Shown here: positions 35,443-43,914 of the stretch, in pieces
How positions within the stretch are numbered: position 1 is the first letter of the stretch
How the letters are laid out: every line of letters starts with the position of its first letter
DNA from: Coriobacteriia bacterium
GTDB taxonomy: Bacteria; Actinomycetota; Coriobacteriia; Coriobacteriales; UMGS124
Length of the DNA: 64,000 nt
Reading direction: 5' to 3'
Assembly: GCA_018368455.1 (NCBI GenBank)
Contig: JAGZEG010000001.1
Span: 186,001 to 250,000 of the forward strand
Made by a program: the position numbers and the translations under genes
Notes under the pieces: model-generated
Told to the model about the DNA's origin: nothing
What the model saw: only the letters and a program-made list of their open reading frames with translations
Databases searched by the model: none

Positions 35443-37251
35443 TTATTCGTCCACCTTGAGGATGGCCATGAACGCCTCCTGCGGCACATCGACGGCGCCG
35501 ATGGCCTTCATGCGCTTCTTGCCTTCCTTCTGCTTCTCGAGCAGTTTGCGCTTACGCGAGATGTCGCCGCCGTAGCACTTGGCCAGCACGTCCTTGCGAA
35601 CGGCGCGCACGGTCTCGCGTGCAATGACGCGTCCACCGATAGCCGCCTGGATGGCGACCTCGAACTGCTGGCGCGGGATGATCTCCTTGAGCTTTTCGCA
35701 CAGCACGCGGCCGCGGGCCTGAGCCTTGTCGCGATGCACGATGAACGACAGGGCGTCCACCTTCTCGCCGGCCAGCAGGATGTCGAGACGGACGAGCTCG
35801 CTTGCCCGGTAGCCGCAGTACTCGTAGTCAAGCGAGGCGTACCCACGCGTGCGGCTCTTGAGCTGGTCGAAGTAGTCCATGATGAGCTCGGACAGCGGCA
35901 TCTCCCAGTGCATCTCGACCGTTGTCGGCGAGAGGTACACCATGTTGTTGAACGTGCCGCGGTGGTCGATCGTCAGGTCCATGACGGCGCCCACGTAGTC
36001 CGGTGGTACGAGCACCTTCACGGTGAGATAGGGCTCCTCGATGCGGTCGAGGCCGGAGGGATCGGACATCTCCTGGGGAGAGTCGACCTCGATCATCTCG
36101 TGATTGCGCAGGTAAGCGTGGTACTCGACCGACGGGGCTGTCGCGATGAGGTCAAGGTTGAATTCGCGCTCAAGGCGCTCCTTGACGACCTCGAGGTGCA
36201 GCAGGCCGAGGAAGCCGACACGGAAGCCAAAGCCGAGCGCGACGCTCGTCTCGGGCGTGTAGACGATAGCGGGGTCGTTGAGCGACAGCTTGTCGAGAGC
36301 GTCGCGCAGGTTCTCGAAGTCCTCGGTGTCGATCGGGAAGATGCCCGTGTACACCATCGGCTTGACCTCGCGATAGCCCGGCAGCGGCTCGGCGGCGGGC
36401 TTGCGAGCGTCCGTGACCGTGTCGCCGACGCGCACGAGCAGCGGGTCCTTGAGGCCGGTGATGAGGTAGCCGACCTCCCCGACGCCCAGATCGGGCAAAG
36501 GTGTGTTGGCCGGACGGCGGCAGCCGACCTCCTCGACCTCGAGTTCCAGGCCCGTGCTCATGAGACGCACCTTCTGGCGCGCGCGGATAGAGCCGTCAAC
36601 GACGCGGATGAGCGCGACGACGCCGCGGTACGCGTCGAAGTGCGAGTCGAAGATGAGCGCCTTGAGCGGGGCATCGGGGTCACCAACCGGCTCGGGGATG
36701 TCGCGCACGACGGTCTCGAGCAGGTCGTGGATGCCCAGGCCCGTCTTGCCCGAGACAGCGCAGGCGTCGTCGCACGGGATGGCGAGGCCTTCCTCGATCT
36801 CGGCCTTCGTGCGCTCGACATCTGAGGAAGGCAGGTCGACCTTGTTGATGGCCGGCACGATCTCCAGGCCGGCGTTCATGGCGAGCAGGGCGTTGGAGAC
36901 GGTCTGTGCCTCGACGCCCTGTGTGGAGTCCACGACAAGAACGGCGCCCTCGCACGCGGCAAGGGAGCGCGAGACCTCGTAGGCAAAGTCGACGTGTCCG
37001 GGCGTGTCGATGAGGTTGAACTGGTAGGTCTGGCCGTCGTCTGCCTCGTACATGACGCGAACGGCCTGGCTCTTGATCGTGATGCCTCGTTCGCGCTCGA
37101 TGTCCATGGAGTCGAGCAGCTGGGCCTCCATGTCGCGCTCGGCCACGGTGTGTGTCTGCTCGAGGATGCGATCCGCGATCGTCGACTTGCCGTGGTCGAT
37201 GTGGGCGATGATGGAGAAGTTCCTGATGTGTGAAGGCGTGTCTGTAGGCAT
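35443..37251 (-). CDS. lepA: Elongation factor 4 (LepA)
   Basis: 602 aa ribosome-associated GTPase. G1 AHIDHGKST, G3 DTPGHVDF, G4 NKVD and the LepA-specific C-terminal domain are all present, at the normal length. The ATG at 37251 fits the family N-terminus but has no Shine-Dalgarno sequence. An extended -10 (TGCTATCAT, 37261-37269) ends so close that the transcript would begin within a few bases of the ATG. dus follows without a gap. Confidence 0.97.
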   Translation of the reverse strand: MPTDTPSHIRNFSIIAHIDHGKSTIADRILEQTHTVAERDMEAQLLDSMDIERERGITIKSQAVRVMYEADDGQTYQFNLIDTPGHVDFAYEVSRSLAACEGAVLVVDSTQGVEAQTVSNALLAMNAGLEIVPAINKVDLPSSDVERTKAEIEEGLAIPCDDACAVSGKTGLGIHDLLETVVRDIPEPVGDPDAPLKALIFDSHFDAYRGVVALIRVVDGSIRARQKVRLMSTGLELEVEEVGCRRPANTPLPDLGVGEVGYLITGLKDPLLVRVGDTVTDARKPAAEPLPGYREVKPMVYTGIFPIDTEDFENLRDALDKLSLNDPAIVYTPETSVALGFGFRVGFLGLLHLEVVKERLEREFNLDLIATAPSVEYHAYLRNHEMIEVDSPQEMSDPSGLDRIEEPYLTVKVLVPPDYVGAVMDLTIDHRGTFNNMVYLSPTTVEMHWEMPLSELIMDYFDQLKSRTRGYASLDYEYCGYRASELVRLDILLAGEKVDALSFIVHRDKAQARGRVLCEKLKEIIPRQQFEVAIQAAIGGRVIARETVRAVRKDVLAKCYGGDISRKRKLLEKQKEGKKRMKAIGAVDVPQEAFMAILKVDE

Positions 37252-37260
37252 AGTGACAAG

Positions 37261-37269
37261 ATGATAGCA
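37261..37269 (-). promoter_or_regulatory. Extended -10 promoter of lepA, probably giving a leaderless mRNA
   Basis: TGCTATCAT on the leftward strand ends 9 nt before the ATG. With the usual 6-7 nt between -10 and start site, the leader would be about 0-4 nt. Confidence 0.55.
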
Positions 37270-37442
37270 GACGGCCCGCCGCCGCGCACGGAGCGCGATG
37301 GCGGGCCGCAAGAACAACAAGGCGGCACGGGCGGCCGGGCCTTATGGCATCGCGGGCGTGTGGGTGTCCGCCTCCTTCTGGCCTGTGCGGACCATCTTGT
37401 AGGCATAGTGGCCTGCGACCTTCCGACTGCCGGGGCTCATGC

Positions 37443-38384
37443 CTATTGTGGTTGACAGCCGTTCTGGGCCGCGCCGTCGTTCGTGCCTCGGGAGGCCCGT
37501 GCTACCGGGCGCGATGGCTCTCTCAGGCGTTGCCCGAGCCACGATGCGAAGCTTGCCGCGGTGCTGTCGCGAGGCACCCCCTCGCGCGTCACGAGATAGA
37601 GAGGGACGTCGAGGGAGTCTCGCTCCACGAGCGGGACAACGGCTAGGCCCGGGGTGACGGCAATCATAGGATGGCCGCGCGGCACGAACGCCACCCCCTC
37701 GCCACCCTGCGCCGCCTGAAAGTAGAATCGCATCGGAACGGTGCGAAACGTGGGCGAGAAGCCGTAGGGCACGCATCGCTGGCGTATAAGCTCCACCGTG
37801 TACTCCCGGTCGGGCGGCGTGAGCAGCGTGACGTTGCGCAGGTCGTCGAACGAGAGCTCGCCGAGGGACGCCAGGGGACTGTCCCCTGCGAGCACCGCGA
37901 CGGTCTCGCCGCGCCGCACGAGCTGGCCGTCGAGGCCGGGCATCTGCGGGGGGCCGGGCACGAACGCCACGTCTGCCTGCCCGTCTGCGACGAGCGACAG
38001 GCAGCGCGCCCGCGACCCCTCGACCATCCCGGCGCGCACGTCGGGGCATGCGCGCTCGAAGTCGGAGAAGTCCACGTCCGTGAGGCTGTCCGTCGTCGCG
38101 GCGAGCGTGACGCTGGCCACGCCTGCCCCCATGCGCCGTATCTGCCCGGGCAGCGCGTCGACCTCGCGCAGGATGAGCGTTCCCCGGTCGGCGAGCAGCC
38201 GGCCCTGCGGCGTGGGGGCCACTCCCCTGCTGCCGCGTTCGAGGAGCCTGCAGCCGAGCTCCTCCTCGAGCTTGCGCACGGCGCTCGAGATGGTCTGCTC
38301 CGTCACGTACAGCGCGCTGGCGGCGGCCGTGACGTTTCCCGTCTCGCACGTCTTGCAAAAGTATCGCAGCTGCCGCAACTCCAT
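37443..38384 (-). CDS. LysR-family transcriptional regulator
   Basis: 313 aa. The N-terminal winged helix-turn-helix (MELRQLRYFCKTCETGNVTA..., recognition helix around YVTEQTISSAVRKLEEELG) is followed by a LysR substrate-binding domain. The frame is open far upstream, but the ATG at 38384 has GGGGGA 5-6 nt before it. It is divergent from a Tat flavoprotein with 153 bp between them, the classic arrangement for LysR control of the neighbour. Confidence 0.93.
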   Translation of the reverse strand: MELRQLRYFCKTCETGNVTAAASALYVTEQTISSAVRKLEEELGCRLLERGSRGVAPTPQGRLLADRGTLILREVDALPGQIRRMGAGVASVTLAATTDSLTDVDFSDFERACPDVRAGMVEGSRARCLSLVADGQADVAFVPGPPQMPGLDGQLVRRGETVAVLAGDSPLASLGELSFDDLRNVTLLTPPDREYTVELIRQRCVPYGFSPTFRTVPMRFYFQAAQGGEGVAFVPRGHPMIAVTPGLAVVPLVERDSLDVPLYLVTREGVPRDSTAASFASWLGQRLREPSRPVARASRGTNDGAAQNGCQPQ

Positions 38385-38537
38385 GATTCCCCCAGCCATC
38401 GGCGCCATGGCACAAATTATAGCTGTCCTCGCCCTAGAGACGTTTGTTTCACTTGCGGCCGGGCGCCCTCCAAAATCATGTCCGGGGCTCGCCCACATGG
38501 GTGTGCCCGCCACTGGCCTTGTATTGAGGAGGATGTC
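38385..38537. promoter_or_regulatory. Divergent control region, LysR gene / Tat flavoprotein
   Basis: 153 bp presumably containing both promoters and the LysR operator. No single box is certain. The stretch around CTAGAGACGTTTGTTTCACT (38433-38452) is the least GC-rich part. Confidence 0.45.
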
Positions 38538-40151
38538 ATGGGAATCATCGAAGCGAACGTCACGCGCAGGCAAGCGGTTGGCGCGGCGGGCGTCGCATGC
38601 GCCGCCGCAGTTCTCGGGTCGGGCGTCGCGCACGCCGCCGAGCCGGCCGCCCCCGCCGCCGCCGATGCCGTGGAGACCTGCGACGTCGTGGTCGTCGGCC
38701 TCGGCGCCTCGGGCATGCTGGCCGCGATCGGCGCCGCCGACGCCGGCGCGAGCGTCATCGCGCTCGACGCGGCAGCCGGCTTCACGTCCACCACGAACAC
38801 GAAGACGACGGGCTCCTTCTTCGTCGAGGGATCCGCGCAGCTCGCCGAGCCGTGGCACCTCACGAAGCAGGACGCCTACGACTACATGATGGAGGGCACG
38901 CACTACTCGGAGAATAGCCCGCTCGTCCGCAACATGATTGAGGTGAGCGGTCGCGCCGTCGACCTCATGGAGGATGGCGGCGTCGTGTTCACGCACCAGT
39001 TCGAGGGCGCCACGGCCGACTCCCCCGTCGCCACGTCCACGGGCTACACGTTCATGACGCAGCCTGACGAGCGCGCCGCCCAGTTCGAGGCGCTCCTCGC
39101 CGCCCACCCGGGCATCACGGCGAAGTGGGGCTGCACGGTGAAGTCCGCCGTCGTCGAGGACGGCCGCGTCTGCGGCGTCACGTATGTGGACGCGGGCGGC
39201 AAGACCGTGCGCGTCGACGCCGGCGCCGTCATCAGCTGCGGCGGCGGCTTCATCGCCAACGACGAGATGAAGCACAAGTACTACGGCGGCTCCACGTTCG
39301 TGAGCATGGGCTTCCCCACGGTGAACGGTTCGGGCATCCAGATGTGCATGGACGCGGGCGCCCAGATCGGCAAGAACTTCACCGTGTCGGTGAACGAGAT
39401 GGGCGGCTGCAGCTTCAACGCCACGCCCCAGTTCTCCTGGATCCCGGGCACGGGCACGAACCAGGCCATGTACCTGTTCCTGCTCGGCGGCCTGCTCGTG
39501 AACCGCGCCGGCGAGCGCTTCGTGCGCGAGAGCCGCCTCGTCACGAACATGATGTTCACGGGCGAGCCGCTCGTGCGCGAGGGCGTCTACTACGTCATCA
39601 TGGACCAGGCCACGATCGACAAGGTCTCGTCCGAGCCCCTGCTGCAGCTGTTCGACGAGGTCGGCGTCAAGGGCCTGGCGCCCATCCTGACCATGGGCTT
39701 CCAGGGCTTCACGTGCGACGCTCTGGCCGACGACCTCGCCACGGCACAGGACGAGGGCTGGGCGTTCAAGGCCGATTCCGTCGAGGAGCTCGCCGAGCAC
39801 TTCGGCCTGACCAACCTGGCGCAGACGGTGGAGAGCTACAACGCCATCCCGGACGAGGGCGACGGCTTCCTGTTCCTGGAGCCCGAGTACGTGCGCACCG
39901 TCGAGGAGGGCCCGTTCTACGCCATCCAGTACAACCCGGGCTCCTGGTGCACCATCGGCGGCATCCGCACGGACGCCCACTGCCGCGCCCTGAACGCCGA
40001 GGGCGAGCCCGTAAGCGGCCTGTACGTGGCCGGCATGGACGCGGACCTCTGGAGCGTGCCGTACTACCAGGCCGGTACCGCCCAAGGCTTCAGTTATGCC
40101 TCGGGTCTGCTGGCAGGCGAGACGGCCGCGGTGGACGTGCTCGGCGCGTAG
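38538..40151 (+). CDS. Tat-exported FAD-dependent fumarate-reductase-like flavoprotein
   Basis: 537 aa. The leader TRRQAVGAAGVACAAAV (10-26) is Tat-like, ending AHA near 36. The FAD motif VVVGLGASGMLAA is at about 53-65, then an FAD-binding-2/fumarate reductase fold with a GTAQGFSYASGLLAG end. No FMN or heme domain is present. The ATG follows GAGGAGG. It is very GC-rich with strong C-ending codon preference, more so than the 30.8-kb paralogue. It is probably regulated by the divergent LysR protein; the substrate is unknown. Confidence 0.88.
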   Translation: MGIIEANVTRRQAVGAAGVACAAAVLGSGVAHAAEPAAPAAADAVETCDVVVVGLGASGMLAAIGAADAGASVIALDAAAGFTSTTNTKTTGSFFVEGSAQLAEPWHLTKQDAYDYMMEGTHYSENSPLVRNMIEVSGRAVDLMEDGGVVFTHQFEGATADSPVATSTGYTFMTQPDERAAQFEALLAAHPGITAKWGCTVKSAVVEDGRVCGVTYVDAGGKTVRVDAGAVISCGGGFIANDEMKHKYYGGSTFVSMGFPTVNGSGIQMCMDAGAQIGKNFTVSVNEMGGCSFNATPQFSWIPGTGTNQAMYLFLLGGLLVNRAGERFVRESRLVTNMMFTGEPLVREGVYYVIMDQATIDKVSSEPLLQLFDEVGVKGLAPILTMGFQGFTCDALADDLATAQDEGWAFKADSVEELAEHFGLTNLAQTVESYNAIPDEGDGFLFLEPEYVRTVEEGPFYAIQYNPGSWCTIGGIRTDAHCRALNAEGEPVSGLYVAGMDADLWSVPYYQAGTAQGFSYASGLLAGETAAVDVLGA

Positions 40152-40255
40152 GAAGGGCGTCTCGGGGGTCTCGTCCCGTGCGCATGAAGAAGGGCCGTCG
40201 CTTCCGCCCGTCCTGCACGTGATAATCGCATCTCGTCCCACGCACCAAAACTAAA

Positions 40256-40290
40256 GGGCCTGACCCCGGTTGGCTTCCGGGTTCAGGCCC
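40256..40290 (-). terminator. Terminator of the rubrerythrin gene
   Basis: Fourteen-nt arms beginning GGGCCTGA with one mismatch and a 7-nt loop, then TTTAGTTTTG on the leftward strand. It sits about 100 nt after the stop and may also stop transcripts from the flavoprotein gene. Confidence 0.75.
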
Positions 40291-40388
40291 TCAAGGAGAC
40301 CGCTTGGGACGCCCTCATTTCAACGCTCAAGTTTTGGGCGCAGTTCAAGACAGTAACGGGGCGGCATGCCCTGGTAAGTGCCTGTAGC

Positions 40389-41105
40389 TTAGTAGGCCTG
40401 GAAGGCGCTCTTCGGGGCGCCGCAGATGGGGCAGGTCTCGAAGTCGTCGCCCTTATGGATGTAGCCGCAGATGGGGCACAGGTAGAACTTGTCCTCATCG
40501 GGGTTGTCGATGTAGTTGTAGGCCTGGAGGTACAGGGCGGCGTGATAACCCTCGGCGAGCTTGGCGCGCGTGAACACGTTCACGGCGTCGTCCTTGCCCT
40601 CCTCGACAGCCTTCGCGATGAACGCGGGATACATGTCGGAGGTCTCGTAGATCTCGCCGTTGGCGCCGGAGATCAGGTTAAGGTCCGTCGGGGCCTCGGC
40701 GGGGGCGTCAGCCGTCGGACGCTCGAAGTCGGGCTCCTCGGCCGTGATCAGGCCATACTCGAGCTCGATGTGGATCTTCTCGGCGTCAGAGGTGCAGGTG
40801 AACAGGCGGGCGATCTGGCTGTAGCCGGCCTCCTCGGCAACCTTGGCGAAAGCGGCGTACTTCGTCGTCGCGCCCGTCTCGCCGGTGATGGCCGTCTTGA
40901 GGTTCTCGAGCGTCGTGCCGACCTTCGTCGTGGACTCGGCGACGACGTTGAAGTTGGTGGCGGTGTCATACGTGGGCAGAGCGGCCGGGGCGGACGCGGC
41001 CTTGGCGTCCTTGCCCTCACTGGCGAAGGCTGCGGCGGGCACGGCCAGGCCGGCGGCGGCAGCAACTGCGGCCTTCACAAAGCTCCTGCGATTGAGCTGA
41101 TCCAT
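40389..41105 (-). CDS. Tat-exported rubrerythrin
   Basis: 238 aa. The Tat leader NRRSFVKAAVAAAAG (5-19) ends AFA near 28. A ferritin-like four-helix domain (about 65-190) carries EAGYSQIARLF, EKIHIELEYG and KLAEGYHAALY, providing diiron ligands. The C-terminal rubredoxin domain has CPICGYIHKG and CPICGAP (four Cys ligands of one Fe). Rubrerythrins are peroxidases that are normally cytoplasmic; export by Tat would fit cofactor-loaded folding before transport. It has its own promoter and terminator. Electron donor unknown. Confidence 0.9.
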   Translation of the reverse strand: MDQLNRRSFVKAAVAAAAGLAVPAAAFASEGKDAKAASAPAALPTYDTATNFNVVAESTTKVGTTLENLKTAITGETGATTKYAAFAKVAEEAGYSQIARLFTCTSDAEKIHIELEYGLITAEEPDFERPTADAPAEAPTDLNLISGANGEIYETSDMYPAFIAKAVEEGKDDAVNVFTRAKLAEGYHAALYLQAYNYIDNPDEDKFYLCPICGYIHKGDDFETCPICGAPKSAFQAY

Positions 41106-41194
41106 GCTTGTTCCCTTTCGTCTCCTCGGGGCCGCCCCTGCGGTCCCGCTCCCCGCATGCGCTGGACTATCCCTTGCTCTCGCATGCTAGGCGT

Positions 41195-41223
41195 AAGATA
41201 GCACTATTAGGAATCAATCTCAA
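41195..41223 (-). promoter_or_regulatory. Candidate promoter of the rubrerythrin gene
   Basis: -35 TTGAGA (41218-41223) and -10 TATCTT (41195-41200) on the leftward strand with an exact 17-nt spacer, about 90 nt before the ATG. Confidence 0.6.
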
Positions 41224-41547
41224 TTAGGTAGCGTAGGTAAACTATTCTCGTCACGTCGCGAGCACAAACCTGGGAAGCCTTTATGGATGAAGTCATCTAC
41301 AGGATGCATTTCGCTGACTTAGCGCCATTGAACAGGCAAAACATCTCGCTGCTATCTACAAATCCTTAGTCTTAAGTCTACCGTTCAATGTATATCTCTA
41401 TTGTTTGAGTTGAGTGTTAGACATTGGCCAAAACTGCGTAGCGCTGGACCCTAAGTGCCCTTTGAGCCCCCTTTGAGGGGTGGATATGCGGGATAATTGC
41501 GCAGAGTTATTGGCGGATTCTGTGGGTCTTCCCAGCAGGTTGTGACG

Positions 41548-41556
41548 TGCTACAAT
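41548..41556 (+). promoter_or_regulatory. Extended -10 promoter of rpsT
   Basis: TGCTACAAT matches the extended -10 form and lies 65 nt before the GTG start of rpsT. Confidence 0.55.
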
Positions 41557-41621
41557 GCTAAGGCTTATGTGCGCGGGCATTGGCCTGCGATGTTTTGAGA
41601 GATACGAAGGGAACAACTTCA

Positions 41622-41888
41622 GTGGCGAACATCAAGTCTCAGATGAAGCGCATCAAGACGAACGAGAAGGCTCGTATGCGCAACAAGGCCGTCCGTTCTG
41701 AGCTCAAGACGGCTGTCAAGAAGGTCGAGGCTGCCGTGCAGGCTGGCGACGTCGCTGCCGCCGACGCTGCCGTCCAGCATGCCTACAAGCTTCTCGACAA
41801 GGCTGTGGCCAAGGGCGTTATCCACAAGAACCAGGCTGCCAATCGCAAGTCGGGTGTGCGCAAGCTCGCCAACAAGGTTGCCGCGTAA
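41622..41888 (+). CDS. rpsT: 30S ribosomal protein S20
   Basis: 88 aa from a GTG (41622) preceded by AAGGGA with 9-nt spacing. It shows the S20 pattern ANIKSQMKRIKTNEKARMRNKAVRSELKT and NRKSGVRKLANK. It binds 16S rRNA. It is separated from the phosphoesterase gene by a strong terminator. Confidence 0.97.
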   Translation: MANIKSQMKRIKTNEKARMRNKAVRSELKTAVKKVEAAVQAGDVAAADAAVQHAYKLLDKAVAKGVIHKNQAANRKSGVRKLANKVAA

Positions 41889-41916
41889 GGCTTCCCTTTC
41901 TTTTGTATGTGCGCAG

Positions 41917-41955
41917 CGGGCGTTCGATCTTCGGATCGGGCGCCCGTTTTCTTTT
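41917..41955 (+). terminator. Intrinsic terminator of rpsT
   Basis: CGGGCG...CGCCCG stem with inner GATC/GATC pairing around TTCG, followed by TTTTCTTTT. Confidence 0.85.
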
Positions 41956-41995
41956 GCACGTGTGAGCGACGGCGAGACGGCTGAGAGGCGTAGCA

Positions 41996-42964
41996 ATGGG
42001 GCTGACGGGCAACTATCATCTGGTAACGCGCCACTACGACGTGGCTCTCCCCCAGCTTGACACCGCATATGACGGTTATCGCATACTCCAGGTTTCTGAC
42101 GTCCACAACGCGCTGCAGGAGATTGTCGGCGGTCTCAATGCGCTTCTCGACGCTGCGCGCCTCGCCCGTCCTCACGTCATCGCGATTACGGGGGATCTCC
42201 TTGATCGTCACTCCCCCGACGTCACGTCTGCCTGCGCGCTCATTCGTGGACTCTCCGCTATTGCTCCGGTGTACTACGTCACGGGCAATCACGAGCGCAC
42301 GCCGCTGGGAAGCGACGGACTGCCCCTGCCTTATCGACGCGTGACGCCGGAGCGGGCCGCGTCTCTCTATGTGCCCACGGCACAAGGTGGGGAGGGTCGC
42401 GTAGATGAGGGGGTCTTACCGCGCTTTGATGACCTCTTCACGCGCAACCGGGACGCTTTTGAGACGGCGGGTATCCACGTGCTTGAGGGGAAGACGGTTG
42501 AGCTCTCGCCTCGGGAGGGTGCTGCACCGGCAGGTCTCGTGCTGTGCGGCGTGCGCGATCCGTGGCCCCTCACGGTGACGAACCCCGGCGCCTGGGAGTC
42601 GCTTCTTGGTGACGTTGCCCAGCGTGCGCGGGATCTTTCCGGTTCACGTGGGGCAACCGTGCTGTTGACGCATCGCCCCGAGCGCGTCGAAGACTATGAG
42701 CGGGCGGGCGTTAACGTCGCGCTCGCTGGCCATGCACACGGCGGCCAGGTGCGCGTGCCAGGCATCGGCGCTCTCATCGCGCCAAACCAGGGCTTGTTCC
42801 CACGTTATAGTCGCGGCCTCTATCGCGTGGGCGCGACGCAGCTCGTCGTGAGCTCTGGCGTGGGTACGACGGGCTATCGTCTGCGCGTGCTCTGTCCGCC
42901 CGAGCTCGTTGTCGTGCGGCTGCGCTGCGGAGCGGGAGTGCAGAACGACAGCACCCAGCGCTGA
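41996..42964 (+). CDS. Calcineurin-like metallophosphoesterase
   Basis: 322 aa. The metal-site motifs of the family are all present: SDVHN (GD-x-H type), GDLLDRH, GNHE and GHAHGGQVRVP. It resembles the YkuE/YaeI subgroup, which acts at the membrane, but no transmembrane segment is seen. Its substrate is unknown. The last ~30 codons overlap the 3' end of holA on the other strand by 91 bp. Confidence 0.88.
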   Translation: MGLTGNYHLVTRHYDVALPQLDTAYDGYRILQVSDVHNALQEIVGGLNALLDAARLARPHVIAITGDLLDRHSPDVTSACALIRGLSAIAPVYYVTGNHERTPLGSDGLPLPYRRVTPERAASLYVPTAQGGEGRVDEGVLPRFDDLFTRNRDAFETAGIHVLEGKTVELSPREGAAPAGLVLCGVRDPWPLTVTNPGAWESLLGDVAQRARDLSGSRGATVLLTHRPERVEDYERAGVNVALAGHAHGGQVRVPGIGALIAPNQGLFPRYSRGLYRVGATQLVVSSGVGTTGYRLRVLCPPELVVVRLRCGAGVQNDSTQR

Positions 42965-43914
42965 ATGGCACGCGTCTTGTCCGGCGTTGATTTGAGGGCC
43001 TCGTCGCAGGCCGCAGCACCGCGCAACGCAGCCAAGAGCTCGGCCATCGTGTAGTTGCGCGCCCATGTGGCGTGGTTTTTCACCTGCCAGGACTGCATGC
43101 CGAGCGCCTGAGCGAGCATACCGGGCGTTCCACGCTCTGCAAGCGCCTTTGCCGCGATGAGCTCGCGCAAGCGACTGACGGCAAGTGTGAACAGTCCGAT
43201 GGGGCTCTGAGAGGGCATCTCGTCGAGCATGCGCATCGCAAGGGTGGGGTCGCGCTGGCACACGGCGTCGAGAAAGTCCCACGGCTTCACTTCTGCGATG
43301 CGCGTGACGTTGGCCTCGACATCGGCGGCCGTGATGTTCGTCCGGTCGCCGATCGTGGACGCGAGCTTGCGCACCTCAGTGTCGAGCATGGTCGTCGACT
43401 CGCCGACGAGGCGGACAAGCAACTCGGCGGCCTCTGGATCCATCTGCTTGCCATGCGTGCGCGCCATACCCACGACCTGCGGAGGAAGCTCCCAGCGCTT
43501 CTTGGGCGCGCAGTCCATGACCGCCTTCTCGTCGAGCTTGGCGACGGCTTTGTACAGCCGTGTGCTCTTGGGCATCTTGGCACACGTCATGGCGAGGACG
43601 GTCGTGGGGTTGGGAGACGCCAGGTAGTCGGCTAGCATGTCACGCGTTGCCTTGGGCGCCTTGTCGACGCCCTTGATGATGACGAGACGGAAGTCGCTCG
43701 CGAACGGCAGCGTATCGAGCGAAGAGCGCAGCAGGGCGGCGTCGCTGAGCGATGCGCCATCGAGCACGTCTTGGTTGAACTCCGCCTCTCCGCTCGCAGC
43801 AAGGCGCTTCTCAAGACGCTCGAGAGCGGTGCGCTGCTTGAGCTCGTCCTCCCCCACCATGAGGTAGGCGGGCAGCAAGGCCGCACCTTTCGCTTTGAAC
43901 GTCGCTGACGCCAC
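42874..43914 (-). CDS. holA: DNA polymerase III delta subunit
   Basis: 346 aa clamp-loader subunit. It shows the HolA fold: a P-loop-like N-terminus (AYLMVGEDELKQRTALERL), TLPFASDFRLVIIKGVDKAP and a C-terminal collar domain (GLFTLAVSRLRELIAAKAL...QVKNHATWARNY). GTG at 43914 is chosen because GGAGG lies 5 nt before it; an ATG at 43926 is possible. The 5' end lies inside the comEC frame. The last ~30 codons overlap the convergent phosphoesterase, and its Ser/Thr/Arg-rich tail looks like read-on sequence. Confidence 0.87.
   Translation of the reverse strand: MASATFKAKGAALLPAYLMVGEDELKQRTALERLEKRLAASGEAEFNQDVLDGASLSDAALLRSSLDTLPFASDFRLVIIKGVDKAPKATRDMLADYLASPNPTTVLAMTCAKMPKSTRLYKAVAKLDEKAVMDCAPKKRWELPPQVVGMARTHGKQMDPEAAELLVRLVGESTTMLDTEVRKLASTIGDRTNITAADVEANVTRIAEVKPWDFLDAVCQRDPTLAMRMLDEMPSQSPIGLFTLAVSRLRELIAAKALAERGTPGMLAQALGMQSWQVKNHATWARNYTMAELLAALRGAAACDEALKSTPDKTRAIQRWVLSFCTPAPQRSRTTTSSGGQSTRRR

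Larger units (their letters stand above)
41106..41621. other. Divergent intergenic region with an AT-rich stretch
   Basis: 516 bp. The rubrerythrin promoter lies at 41195-41223 and the rpsT promoter at 41548-41556. The stretch 41200-41430 is clearly lower in GC than its surroundings. It contains one tiny frame (41283-41369, 28 codons) with GGGAAG upstream and no recognisable product. Confidence 0.55.
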
